Assembly (NCBI GenBank): GCA_022036555.1
Contig: CM039126.1
Location: 2,320,676 to 2,384,675, forward strand
Source of the DNA: Microstegium vimineum
Taxonomy: Eukaryota; Streptophyta; Magnoliopsida; Poales; Poaceae
Direction: 5' to 3'
DNA: 64,000 nt
Positions 34,957 to 47,200 of this stretch are shown here, one piece after another (positions within the stretch are counted from its first letter, which is position 1; each line of letters starts with the position of its first letter). Position numbers and translations under genes: made by a program. The notes below the pieces were generated by a model. It was not told the DNA's origin, ran no database searches, and saw only the letters and a program-made list of their open reading frames with translations.

Positions 34957-36296
34957 CACCCGATCGCGTCGCCAACGAAGCTGATAAGATGAGGCGTCAC
35001 ACCCGGCTGGTTGCATCATCTACTTTTTTAGCCCGAAGAAAACTAAAAATTAAAAAAAAAATCCAAAAGGAGAAAAAAAATTTAGAAAGTCTAGATGCTT
35101 GATCACCCAAGGAAAAGAAAAGAAAAGGAAAAAAATAGGTGTTTTTGTTTTGCCTTTGGCTTGTGGAAATGTACTTTAAAGAATCACAATCTTATAGTTA
35201 TTTAATAGAAGCTTGTTTTTTCTCTTGCCATGACTGTGTATTTCTTGTGCGATGTTATTAGAGTAAATAGAAATAGTATCATATTATTTAACCACATGAG
35301 GTGTTAGTCCTATGTACCTTATATAATTAGCTCATGAGACCCAATATAATACATCCAATATTTCACTAATTATATTCTCCTTCAGATACATTGTGCAAAC
35401 TGTTTTCTCACGAAGCATGCTTCGAGCCATTTATGATGTATTGGATATTTAGCGGGCGTCTCAGATATAAGAACTTCCTAGTGGAATCACTAGAAACCGT
35501 GCCAAACACCCAGGGCAATGATTCTTTTCTCATCACTCTCCACTCCTCTATGAAACTAAATCCAGTTGACAAGCAATTTCAATAGTACAATACTAGATAA
35601 ATAATCCAGTTGCCAAACATTTCAATAGTACCAAGCGATCTCGCCAGTAGGTAAATTTCTTTTCGGGAGAATCTATATACCTCAAACATTTCCGTAAGAA
35701 TCTCTATCAAACGCATCTTTTTGAATTCAACGGCTTGGAAAAGTTCAGGCAAGGCACATCTGCCGCTATTAAACCAAACACGCCCTTGATGTTGGAGTCT
35801 ACTGAAGTGCTGCCTAGAGGCTTCACCAAGCTGGCGAGGACGAGGAAAGATAGATCCTTGTTTCTTCTATAATTTGATTGAACCATGCGAAAGCGAAACA
35901 CACACCCATTGCCAGATAACAGGAGATTATAATTGACACTCCCTATAGCATGAAAATCATATAATTGACAGAGGTAATGTTTGTGACCTTGCGATAATCA
36001 CAACATATCATTCAGCAACATGTCATACACACGCTAACAGCTATTGGTTGCACCGCTCCCTATCCCAAGGCAAATCCAACTCACTATATCTTACCCACAC
36101 ATCTGGAGTTACATCAGTGTATGATATGATCATCTGAAACTGTCAACACTCATCACAAAAGCTCCAGAAAGAGAAGGGTGGCAAAGCACTTGCCAGCACC
36201 AATCATGCTATATCGTTGCTTGGCGCTTACGGCGAACAAACTCAGGAGTAAAGACGTTTATGTGCTGACATGCTCACATGTTACCACGGCAAGGCA
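34957..36296. other. Convergent spacer between RING-H2 and SLK genes
   Basis: An AT-rich 3' UTR follows the RING gene (A-rich runs at 35,040-35,140). From about 35,300 to 35,900 there is AT-rich sequence with partial repeats (caatttcaatagtac and catttcaatagtacc around 35,570 and 35,620), probably a degraded element. No gene is supported. Confidence 0.4.
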
Positions 36297-39200
36297 CTAC
36301 CACCCTTGTCCTGCACCAAAGAGCCCACTTTCCTCCAGTTCGTTAGCGATCAGGTCATCGAGGGCCTCCAGTTGATTGAAGGAGTCATCGACCTTTGAGT
36401 TCATGGCATTGCCACCGGTAGCGGCAGCAGCTGGACTGCTGCTCACCGACTTGAAGCTGTTGTTTCTGCCAGCGGCAATGCTGGCTGTGCTGTTGTTGAT
36501 CACATTGCTAAGGCCAGTACCAGCTGGAGCAGCACCCTTCACCGCGCTGTTATGGTCCCCAGTAGCAGCAACGTTGGGGATAGTAACTCCCGATGCGAGA
36601 CCACTGCTCGCATTAGGTGTATCTGGAGGCGGCTGCTGTGCTTTTGCGCGGTTATTATTCTTAACTTCCTGCAGCAGCTGATTAAGCACATGCTGCTGGT
36701 ATTGTGGGCTAACACCAAAGCCCTGGAAATTGTTTTGTTGCGGCATAGGCTGCTGAAATGACGCAGGGTGTTGGAACTGCACTTGGCTAGGTCCACGGAA
36801 GGATCTGGCCACTTCCAGCTGTATGCCATTGTGCATTGCTGTAGGACCTTTGAAGACACTTGATGCCTCCTGCTGAAGCAAAATTGGATTTGCACCGGAG
36901 CTTCTGAGCATATTCTGGTAGCTGTTTAGAGGTGTGGCATTCTGTAGGGTGTTACTGCCAATGGGTCCGACACCAGGAGTCTGGTTATTCACAGAAGTAC
37001 TTGTCTCTTGCTGGACCCCCATTAGTTTGGTGTTGCTCTGGTTATTGGCAGCCATGAGCTGTCTTGGATCATGCATATTCTGAAACTTTGCCATGGTTTT
37101 AGAATAACTGTTTAGGCTCTCTGCATATGAACAGAGAAAAATGTTAGAAGTGCAGTGCAGGTAGTTTTTGCCATTGTTCACATCGTTTCAGTCTAATTAT
37201 TGTTTATGGCTCCGCTGTTATCAGCTGAAAAAGCAAATGAAGCTACACAAACTATAGATGAGATGCTTAACCTCCCACTAAATAAACCATGTGTTACACA
37301 TTACTACCTGTTATCCATTGGTATTCTTCAACTCTACTGGTCGCTCACTAAACACTCTTGCTGCTTGAGTAGGTCGAAAACAGCCATACCTACTGAGTTA
37401 TCTCATCAAACCATCTAGGTACAGCAAGAGTTATGGTCAAACCTTGACTGCGTTATCTCATCAAACCTACTGAGTTATGGTCAAAATGGTGGATTTCCAG
37501 TGCTGTAAATTTTTCTTATAAAACAAAACTTGACCTACAAATTTAACTTCCTCTAAAGAAGACAGAATTCCAACTTTAATACTAAAATGTGGGAAAAAAC
37601 TGAAGGACCTAATAATTTAGAAAGAAAAAACTAGTCACATAGCTAAATGTTTGACAACTAATGAAAACTGAAGGCACGATTAGATAAATGTGCACAATTA
37701 TCATACCTTTCGGACCAAGATTGTTCTTGTGGCTGAACTCAATCAAGTCCTTCATGTGATTCACCACCTCTGATATCTGACAAGGACAGAACACCATCAG
37801 CATGCTGCATGCATATGTATGTACTGAACTGTAAAAAGATACAAGGGGGATTTTCTAACTACCTGCAGGCAGCGTACATATCTTTTAGAGAGCCCATGTT
37901 CATTTAAGGTGTGATGCTCTAGATTTTTTGCCAGCTGCCGTGATGCAGTGACAAACCTAACAGACCAAAGAAAACGATGTAACCACATAAATTAGATAAC
38001 CAGAAAAAAATTGCTCAGTATGCGCAATCACACAAGAGATCTCATTCACTGTGCCAAAAAAGTACTATAAAATGGATGCCAAGTACTGAAGGTGAAATAG
38101 AATCACTAACATGTTGCAGATGGTTTGTGCATCATTGTTTGATATCCCAGCTGATCCACTTTCATTGACAACAGATTGGTATTTCTGGGCAACTTGCAGC
38201 AGATTATTAACCTGGAAAGACAGAAGGGTGAGTAGAAGATAAGATATTAGTCGCCAAAGTTAATGGCACAACTTGCAAGAGTTAACTAAGGTACAATGAA
38301 TATGCACTTGGAGTAGCACTCACAACGAATACAAATTAGAATAAGAAATGGGATGCATTATGTGTTCAAACTCTAATATTTTGATCTTATATTAAGTCCA
38401 TGCAGCTGTAAAATATTGTAGGGCAAATAAAAACATAGTGAAGATAACAAATAAATGTGAGAGTGCGCAAAACAAAAGGCATTTTTGAACACAACAAATA
38501 ATGAATAATCCAGGATGCAACAAGTCATGCCACATCATATAAATTTGTATCCTATAAGGTACAAGGTGCCAAGCAATATATACATATAAGCAAGAGGATT
38601 AAACTACCATAGTGTCCTGCCAAATTATAGACTTAAAAAACAAACATTGAAGGAACAGCACACTAGACAAAGAACTCCACCTGTGGTGCTATAGTCTTGC
38701 GAGTGGTGTACTCCTCATGGCGTCGTGAACAGAACTCCCAAGACAATATCTACACAATTCACAGGTAATCAGGAGATAGAAACGATTATCAACTGCCAAC
38801 CATTTAAAACATTTAAGTGCACCTACAAATGCTAAACCATATGGGCATGTTACCAAAAATTGCTAATGGCATGTGCAAGCAACCATGACTGCTAAGCAAC
38901 ATACCTTCAGTTCTGGTGTGAAAATGATTCTCAGATGTCCCTCGTGTATAACATGTAGATGTTCATAAACACTTTTTTGAACAACTTTTGCATGCTCCAG
39001 CACCATTTGTCCATTAGGCAACCGGAATTCGTTGGGTGAGTCGAAGTATAAGTATTCATCAATAACACCGTGGTCAAATCTAATTTGACAGAGCCTAGGA
39101 AGTACTTCATAGGTAGCTTCTATCAAATGGAACAGAAACAAAAAAAAATGAAGTTAACTTAATGAGCTTAATGGCAGACATTGAAACAGAAAATAGAAAA

Positions 39201-41134
39201 GCAAAAATAAATCATGATATGAGAACAACATACAGATGTTAAGAAGAAAACTACTCAGAAAGAAGAAGCTAAGGCAATCATCTATGTCATCTTAATAGTA
39301 CATGCAAAGTGCAGAAGATAACACAAGACAGAAAATACATCTGATTTTGCCAAAGATTCACTGTGAGAAAGCACAAATCGCTAGGTCATCCCTTGTTCAA
39401 AGGCCCTGTTCTCAGGTAGACTAGGGGTGTTTTGAGTGAAGAATCTTGATTCCAATCTGAGACTAAACACAGAGGGCTCAAACACTTAATTTGTGACTAG
39501 CAGCTACAAACTTCAGATCCTTCAATATTCTTCAGTTGCGACATTCATACATTTCGAAAGGCATTCAACTGATTCAGAGATTAATTTTCAACTCGGTGAT
39601 GATCTTTGCATGATATTCTTATCATTCTTAGTGCTTATCAACCAATTGTTATTATTATTTTTTTCTAGTGTGAAATGGCAATACCTTTAGAGCCACAACA
39701 AGCTTACCAGAAAATGTGGTTAGATGAATAGATCACAGCTATGAACTGAACAAACTAAGAATTTGAACAAATGAAAGAATCATTATCATTCATCAGGTAG
39801 AGTTGACAGAGACCAACTAACCATATCCTTTCCCACCATGTGTATTGCAAATGTCACATCGCCATGCATCCTGTCCCATGGGAGAAAATAGAAAATTGAT
39901 GAATGTATCCATCGCATTTTTACATATAGAAAAAGAAAATTTAACTGCTGCAGGCTACAATGGAACTCTTGCCTGCAAGAAGTTGTGCATACAAGATCTA
40001 ATTTTCTACCATGAAAGGCACTGATAACAAATTAAATGTGGTTTTCAGTAACCCAAGCAGAACTTTACATTGATGTTAACAATCTAATACTGAACATCAA
40101 GCAGAAAGTGATGTTCGGCCATGAAATAAAGAGCAGTATACGATGGGAAGTAAAATACAAGTAGGTGTGAAGTATTCATTACCAGAGCTTTCTGTGGAGG
40201 AGCAGCTGAAGAATTCCCTCTGTTGTCATAAGAAGCGACACACCATCTTTCTCTTGCTCGAGGTGCAAAGTACTCTTCAACAAGCTTCCTCCAGTATGTT
40301 ATAGGGTTATTCTAGAAAACATCATTCAAATAAATTGTATTGCCAAGAGTTTGTACCTCATAATCCCACAAACAATTAATAATATAGAGAAACTAACCTC
40401 TGGACGATGACGCTTGTGAAATAAATACTGCAGTATCCTGCGAGAACAAATCCCACTTTCGATAGGAGTCCTAACAGGACCACTTAACTGCATTCCAGTC
40501 TGTGCTGGTGGTGGCCTAAGTTGAGGGTGCCGAGGAATACCAACTTGGGGTTGTTGCATCTGAGAAAATGGTTGCAACAAATGCTGCTGCTGCCGTTGCT
40601 GAAGCTGTGCCAGTTTATGCTGCTGAAGCAAAGCTTGAAGCTGTGGGTTCTGTTGCCCTGGAAATGAAGAGAATTCTGGCCATGGATCAGCTGCTGAATC
40701 AGCTGTTGTTGTATGATATCGCCCTGATTAACTTCAATCCTTGATTTCTTCTGAGCATGCAATGCACCAGCAGCATCGATCACAGGTTGTGATGTTACAC
40801 TTGAAGACCTCCGTTTCTGCTCCTGCTCTTGGGGTGGACTTTGTTGCATGATGGAACCATCAATGACTGAAGAGCCAGAGATGTTATTGGATGAAAATGA
40901 CATTGGTGATGCAGGAACACGCATCAATGAATCGCCATTCATGCTAGTACTTGGCTGTAACTGGGCACCACCGGAAAGTGACGAGTTGGCATCAGTCACC
41001 AACGAGCTGACTCCAATGCTTGGCCCAGAGGAATTTGTAGTGCTAATTGGAACATTACCATTCATGTCCCTAGCATATCCAAGGTTAGAACATGCTCCCC
41101 CGGACATGGAGGTCCAGGGATGAGTTCCGTTCAT
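36297..41134 (-). CDS. SEUSS-like (SLK) LDB-type transcriptional co-regulator, one frameshift
   Basis: Nine coding exons on the minus strand: 41,134-40,398, 40,311-40,183, 39,870-39,822, 39,119-38,905, 38,749-38,681, 38,211-38,111, 37,956-37,863, 37,776-37,707 and 37,120-36,297. All junctions are GT-AG and keep frame. The start ATG at 41,134 gives MNGTHPWTSMSGG. Exon 1 holds SSLVTDANSSLSGG and PMSFSSNNISGSSVIDGS, conserved in plant SLK proteins, then a Gln-rich region and GICSRRILQYL, the entry of the LIM-binding (LDB) domain. Later exons carry TYWRKLVEEYFAPRARERW, CDICNTHGGKGYEATYEVLP, IRFDHGVIDEYL and LSWEFCSRRHEEY. The C-terminus is Gln/Asn-rich and ends LFGAGQGW. SLK proteins bridge DNA-binding factors to LEUNIG-type corepressors in the nucleus, acting in organ development and stress-gene repression. 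Within exon 1, near 40,654-40,659 (a CCC run on the plus strand), one base is missing, so the frame changes just before GQQNPQLQALLQQHKLAQ. Bridging it gives about 762 residues. Error and real mutation are both possible. Confidence 0.92.
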
Positions 41135-41941
41135 CGCCTTGTACAATCACGTAACAGAGGCAAGGCACATTACTGGAATCTCTGACAATAAATACCTTAA
41201 CAAACTTCAACCAGAACCTATAAAAAGAGAGTGGGTGTCAATAGGATTAAATATGTTCAAGGAAATTATACATCATTTTTTTTATTTTGTTTTGCACTAA
41301 CAAAAAGATGTGTGCATCATAAACTGATCAAGTTCACGTCAGCAAAACAAGTAGCATATTGAGTTCATCTCAGCAAAGCGTGAACCTAACCAGGTCAGGT
41401 TTCCTAACCGGTAAACAAGGCAAATAACAGAGGATTAAGAGAACAAAACTGGATCAAGCTGCAAGCAGTAAATAAAAGAGTGTGGACCAACTTGAAGCAA
41501 CCAAAATCCAGGTATTTAGTAGTCCATTAGAGTATCAGAAGCTACTATGTAACATCCAGATGGAACTTGCCTCTATTCAAATGCTACTCCGTACTAAGTA
41601 GCAAAATTGGCTTACAAAGATGTGATCCTTAGCCTTCCCCCTTCCCAAGAGGGGGAAGACTACAAATTTCCAATGTGAAATCAGTGTGCCATAAACTTGC
41701 TAGAGCTAATGTCAGCATATTCGTGCGACTGCCCAGGCCACGAACTAAGCTCAAACCACCATGGTCTTGGTCGACCATGCATAAAATTTAACCCAAATTA
41801 CAGCAGCAGGGTGGGCATGCTACCTAACCGCAAGAAGAATGTATAATAGAACCTTTTCTTCTCTTCTTTGCTCATTCGTAAGGCGATATGTCACACCCTT
41901 CATCAATCAGAGGTATTGCAGCCAGTGAAGTAATTTTAACC

Positions 41942-41972
<31 letters not shown>

Positions 41973-42600
41973 ACCCAAATCTTAGGGGTGGGGGGACGCA
42001 GACAATCCCTACATGTACCAAGGCGGGGGATATTCTTCAGTGCAAAGAAGATAACGCAGGAGTGCACATGAAGAAGTAACCCCAAAATGAAACGTAAACA
42101 CATAGAGAAACTATTTGAACAATAATCGTAGAAAAAAAAAGATAATCACTCAAAACAACGAGTAATTTTGCTGGGTTGCCTTTCCACCAACCATTCATAA
42201 GTTCAGCAAACCCAAGGGGACGAGAACATAAACACACATGTATGAGACGGTACCACTAATGGCGCTGCTGCTGGAGTAAGCAAAGACGTAGATTGCTACC
42301 GCCTTCCACGTCTTCCGCTTACCAGGCCAAGCAAGTAAACCGCTACGAGAGTGAGAGGGGAAAAAAAGGGGAAACTTTTTTGGGGACTTCTTCCTCGGTA
42401 GAGCTTGGGAAGGTAAAAGACAACTAGATTGGGCAGCAGGCAGAAACCCTCAGAACTCAACTTCGCTCCCCAACGACGGATTGAAATTGAACCCTAATAA
42501 TAAGCTAAAGCTCGCTGCAAACCAGACCAAACCAAATCGAAAACGCTAGCAAAATCAAACAAGCAGGAGCAGAATTCCCGCCTCCAACCCCCAGAATTCG
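41135..42600 (-). other. 5' UTR/intron region of the SLK gene
   Basis: The ATG at 41,134 lies just after an acceptor-like tgtacaag on the minus strand, so the region upstream is probably an intron joining a distal non-coding first exon. No other coding frame is seen. It contains the poly-C/AC tract at 41,940-41,975. Confidence 0.4.
41940..41975. repeat. Poly-C run followed by AC microsatellite
   Basis: Nineteen consecutive C (41,940-41,958) followed by about eight AC units. On the minus strand, the transcribed sense of the SLK gene, this is a (GT)n-G19 tract. Confidence 0.95.
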
Positions 42601-43260
42601 GTCGCGCGCTGCATTGCGGGGACCGGCGCCCATCCACCCCCGAAAAATCCCCCCAGACAGCCGTATCCGGTGGGTATCCCACCACGAATCCTCCCCCGCC
42701 GGCGAGCGCACGAGCTCCCCCCACTCGCAACCAGTCCGTCCGGCAATCAATCGCGCTGTACAGAAAAAGCAAAGCGAAGGAAGAGGGAGGGGGACGAAAA
42801 AAACCTCACCCCCCACCGCGTGCTGCTGCTGCTTCCGCTTCCGCTGCTAAATTATTTCCCTCTCATCTCCTCCTTCTCCGGTTCGCACTTCCCCTCCTCT
42901 TCTCGCGCCTGTCTGTGTGTGTTGGTGTGGTGGCAGCCGTTGCCGGCGCCGCGGCCACCGGGGGGGCTAAATAGCTTCGCTGCGCCCGAGGCGGGGGTGA
43001 CCGGGCGCAGCCGGTGGGGCGGCCCGCCTTTGACCGCCCGTCGCCGGTCGCGTGGGGGCCCGCGGGGGCGATCAAGGCCGTCGGATCGGGCCGGCAGCTG
43101 GCGACGGAGGCGGATATTTACACGCGTCGGCGCGTGAATGGGTGGCTGTGGGGACGGAGTGACCGGGAGAGGGGCGGTCCGTCCCGTGGCTACGTGCACC
43201 CAGCGGTGTGTACACGTTAGGGATGGCTGGGCTCCACGCAAGGGAGGGGAGGCTGTGGGG
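42600..43260 (-). promoter_or_regulatory. GC-rich promoter and first-exon region of the SLK gene
   Basis: A roughly 650-base CpG-rich island precedes the SLK gene. Pyrimidine-rich stretches on the minus strand look like a 5' UTR. Long open frames on both strands here are compositional artefacts. No defined TATA is seen; a weak ctatttagc lies near 42,966-42,974 on the minus strand. Confidence 0.4.
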
Positions 43261-43304
43261 CCCGTGCCAGACACGCCGGGTCGGTGGGTGCCTCATGATA
43301 TCCA

Positions 43305-43331
43305 CTAGTGCAAGTCCCGCGCCATCGCGGG
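43305..43331 (-). other. Helitron 3' terminus: hairpin plus CTAG
   Basis: The stem cccgcg/cgcggg has a 4-base loop and lies 7 bases from CTAG on the minus strand, followed by T. The spacing is a little shorter than the typical 10-12 bases. Terminal sequences of this kind (ctagtgcaag...) are frequent at grass Helitron ends. Confidence 0.6.
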
Positions 43332-43558
43332 CACATGCAGTTGCAATGAAAATTTAAAACACGGAGACACGGTAACAGTTCATGATCGATGTGTAAAAAA
43401 AACTCCGAAGTTTAAAGGTAGTTTGTAAATATAGACAAAGGATATATGTTTCATTTATGGACTATAAAGTAATTTATTGTAATATATGAATTTGTACATA
43501 TATACAATAGCTGTGCAAAAAGTAAAGAGCTACATAGGCATATGTTACATGTAGTGCT

Positions 43559-43684
43559 CTAACGGTTTTGCAGGATATATGATCTTCCTCTTGAGTTGAG
43601 GCCAGCGTGCATGAAGTACCTAGCAGCAGTGAGGGGTCGCTTGCTTGCCGAAAGAAATAGCTGGTAAATTTGGGTACCATCAAT
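43559..43684 (-). pseudogene. Exon-like gene fragment, unknown parent gene
   Basis: An acceptor-like tatattcag precedes 43,684. The frame then reads IDGTQIYQLFLSASKRP, continues through YFMHAGLNSRGRSYILQNR and ends at a stop, 41 residues with protein-like composition in otherwise AT-rich DNA. A possible preceding mini-exon (about 44,018-44,074) ends at a GT donor. I do not recognise the parent gene. It is probably the captured 3' exon of a host gene. Confidence 0.4.
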
Positions 43685-44270
43685 CTGAATATATAAAGAA
43701 GCAAGTGTTTTTAGTAAGCAACAAATTCACAGAACGGAATATATCTCGTTAACCATTATACTGTCAATGTTATGACTGAGGAGTTTGGACAATAAAGTTA
43801 GTAGGGCACGTAAAAAAGGAAACAATGAATTCTTATGTGAAACAGTCTAGGGCTACTCATGCAAAATTTTGAGAAATGGAGAAAGCAGTGAAAAATAGAT
43901 TTAAGGCTGTTTTCGTTTTGACGTGCATTAGAATTTCAAAATCTATGTAAGACAAGGCAATAGTAAGATGGGCGTAGTGAGAAGACAAGTAAAATTAGTC
44001 TAAAAACAGGTACATACCTGAGTTCCTGGAAAGGTCTGCAAGGCTAGATTTTCTTAACAGAGTACCAAAGATTCCTATACATGCTAGAAAGGTAAAAAAA
44101 TAGTTAATAAATGGTGGACATCAACAAATATTGGGTGTCATTTATGTTTGTTTTTATAGAGACACAATAACAAACTGCATGGAAATCACAAATCACAGGC
44201 CAAAAGGGTTGAAGGCTATGAACAACAACAAAAGGTATTTTGGCTACACAAATGACGCCGTAACTTTACA

Positions 44271-47200
44271 CATCAACATCAACATCAACAAAGCCAGTAG
44301 TCCCAAGCAAGTTGGGGTAGGCTAGAGTTGAAACCCAACAAGATACCCAACTCATGGTTCCGGCACTTCAATAGCTGCTTTCCAGGCAATCCTATCCAAA
44401 CATAGATCTCTAGATATATCCCAAGCTTTTAAATCTCTATTCACCGCCTCCGCCCATGTCAACTTCGGCCTTCCTCTGCCTCTCCTTATATTATTAGCTT
44501 GGCTTGGGACTCCACAGCGCACTGGTGCATCTGGCGGTCTCCTCTGGACATGGCCAAACCATCTCAACCGATGTTGGACAAGCTTTTCTTCAATTGGTGC
44601 CACCCCTAGGCGATCACGTATATCATCATTCCGAACTCGGTCCATTCTTGTGTGACCACAGATCCAACGCAACATGCGCATTTCTGCAACACTCATTTGT
44701 TGAACATGTCGAGCCTTTGTGGGCCAACATTCGGCTTCATACAACATCGCAGGTCTAATAGCTGTCCTATAGAACTTGCCTTTTAGCTTTTGGGGTACCC
44801 TCTTGTCACATAGAATGCCAGAAGCTTGACGCCACTTGATCCATCCTGCTTTGATTCTATGGCTAACGTCTGCATCAATATCTCCATCCCTTTGTAGCAT
44901 CGATCCCAGATATCGGAAGGTGTCCTTTTTAGGCACGACTTGACCTTCCAAACTCACGTCTCCCTCATCCTGAGCCGTTGTGCCAAAGTCGCATTTCATA
45001 TACTCGGTTTTAGTCCGACTTAGTCTAAAACCTTTAGACTCAAGGGTCTGCCGCCACAGCTCAAGTTTCCTATTTACTCCCGCCAAGCTTTCATCAACTA
45101 ACACTACATCATCGGCAAAGAGCATGCACCAAGGGATGTCCCCTTGAATGTCCCTTGTAATCTCGTCCATTACCAAGGCAAAGAGATACGGGCTCAAGGC
45201 TGACCCTTGATGAAGCCCAATTCTAATCGGGAAGTAATCAGTATTACCATCGTTGGTTCGAACGCTAGTCACAACATCGTTGTACATGTCCTTGATGAGG
45301 GCCACGTACTTTGTTGGGACTTTATGTCTATCCAAAGCCCACCACATAACATTTCTTGGTATCTTGTCATAAGCCTTCTCCAAGTCAATGAAAACCATAT
45401 GTAGGTCCTTCTTCTGCTCTCTAAATCGCTCCATAACTTGTCTTAACAAGAAGATTGCTTCTGTGGTTGACCTTCCAGGCATGAAACCAAATTGGTTGGT
45501 AGATACTCGTGTCCTTCTTCGCAGGCGGTGCTCGATGACTCTCTCACATAGCTTCATAGTGTGGCTCATCAACTTAATCCCACGGTAGTTATTATAACTC
45601 TGGATGTCACCCTTGTTCTTGTAGATTGGTACCAAAGTGCTTCTTCTCCACTCCTCAGGCATCTTGTTCGATCGGAAGATATTATTGAACATCTTGGTTA
45701 GCCAGACTATAGCTATATCCACAAGGCATCTCCACACCTTGATTGGGATACCATCCGGGCCCATCGCTTTGCTCCCTTTCATCCTTTTCAACGCTTCTCT
45801 GACCTCCGATTCTTGAATCCTCCGCTCAAAGCGCCTATTGTTGTCATCAAACGAGTCGTCCAACTGAACAGGGGAGTTCTCGTTCTCCCCATTGAACAAT
45901 TTGTCAAAATACTCTTGCCATCTTTGTCTGATCTCATCCTCTTTCACCAAGAGTTGCTCCCTCTCATCCTTAATGCACTTGACTTGAGTAAAGTCCCTCA
46001 TCTTCCTTTCACGAGTCCTAGCCATCCTATAAATGTCCTTTTCTCCTTCCTTCGTATCAAGACGCTTGTACAAATCTTCATAAGCCCGTCCCTTTGCCTC
46101 CGCCACTGCCCGTTTTGCAGCCTTCTTTGCCACCTTATACTTCTCTATGTTATCTGCACTCCGGTCCTGGAACAAGCTCTTATAGCCTTCCTTCTTCTCC
46201 TTAATTGCCTTTTGAACATCCTCATTCCACCACCAAGTGTCTTTCATAGCGCATCCACTTCCTTTGCTCACACCTAGCACCTCTGCAGCAATCTTTCGAA
46301 CGTATGTCGCCATCTTCTCCCACATATTGTTGGCGTCACCTTCGTCCTTCCATGGGCCCTCTTCAATAACTCTTGCCTTGAAGATCTTTGATGTCTCCCC
46401 TTCTAAATTCCACCACTTTGTTCTTGCAATCTTGGCTTGTTTAGCCCTACAAGTTTGCATCAGAAAGCGGAAGTCAGCCACCACTAGCTTGTGCTGAGAC
46501 ACCACACATTCCCCAGGTATCACCTTACAATCCACGCAAGCACGTTTATCTCTCCTTCTTGCAAGGACGAAGTCAATCTGACTGCAGGACAAGCCACTAC
46601 TAAAGGTCACTAAGTGGGACTCTCGCTTTTGGAAGAAAGTGTTTGTTACCATCATATCAAAAGCTGTAGCAAAGTCTAGGATATCCTCTCCCTCCTGGTT
46701 CCTTCTTCCGAAACCAAAACCTCCATGTGCTGCCTCGTAACCTGTACTAGATGCTCCTACATGGCCATTAAGGTCCCCTCCAATGAAGAGCTTCTCGCTA
46801 CTTGGTACAGCCCTGACTATGCCATCCAAAACCTCCCAAAATTGCCTCTTAGCACACTCATCAAGGCCTACTTGGGGAGCATACGCACTAATAACGTTTA
46901 AGACTAAATCACTAATGACAAGTTTAACTAAGATAATCCTATCTCCTTGCCTTTTCACCTCCACCACACCACCTTGGAGGCTCTTATCGATCAAAACTCC
47001 GACTCCATTTCTACTCGAAGTTGTCCCTGTGTACCATAGCTTGAAGCCTGTATTGTCCACCTCCTTCGCCTTTTGACCCTTCCATTTGGTCTCTTGAACG
47101 CACAAGATATTTACACGCCTCTTAACCATAGTGTCAACTAGCTCTCTTAACCTACCCGTGAGGGACCCAACATTCCAGCTACCTAAACGGATCTTGGTTG

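Noticed and set aside
42494..43305. ORFs of 60-155 residues in the GC-rich island
   Set aside because: They overlap in all frames on both strands and coincide with the SLK promoter/first-exon island; no conserved motif.
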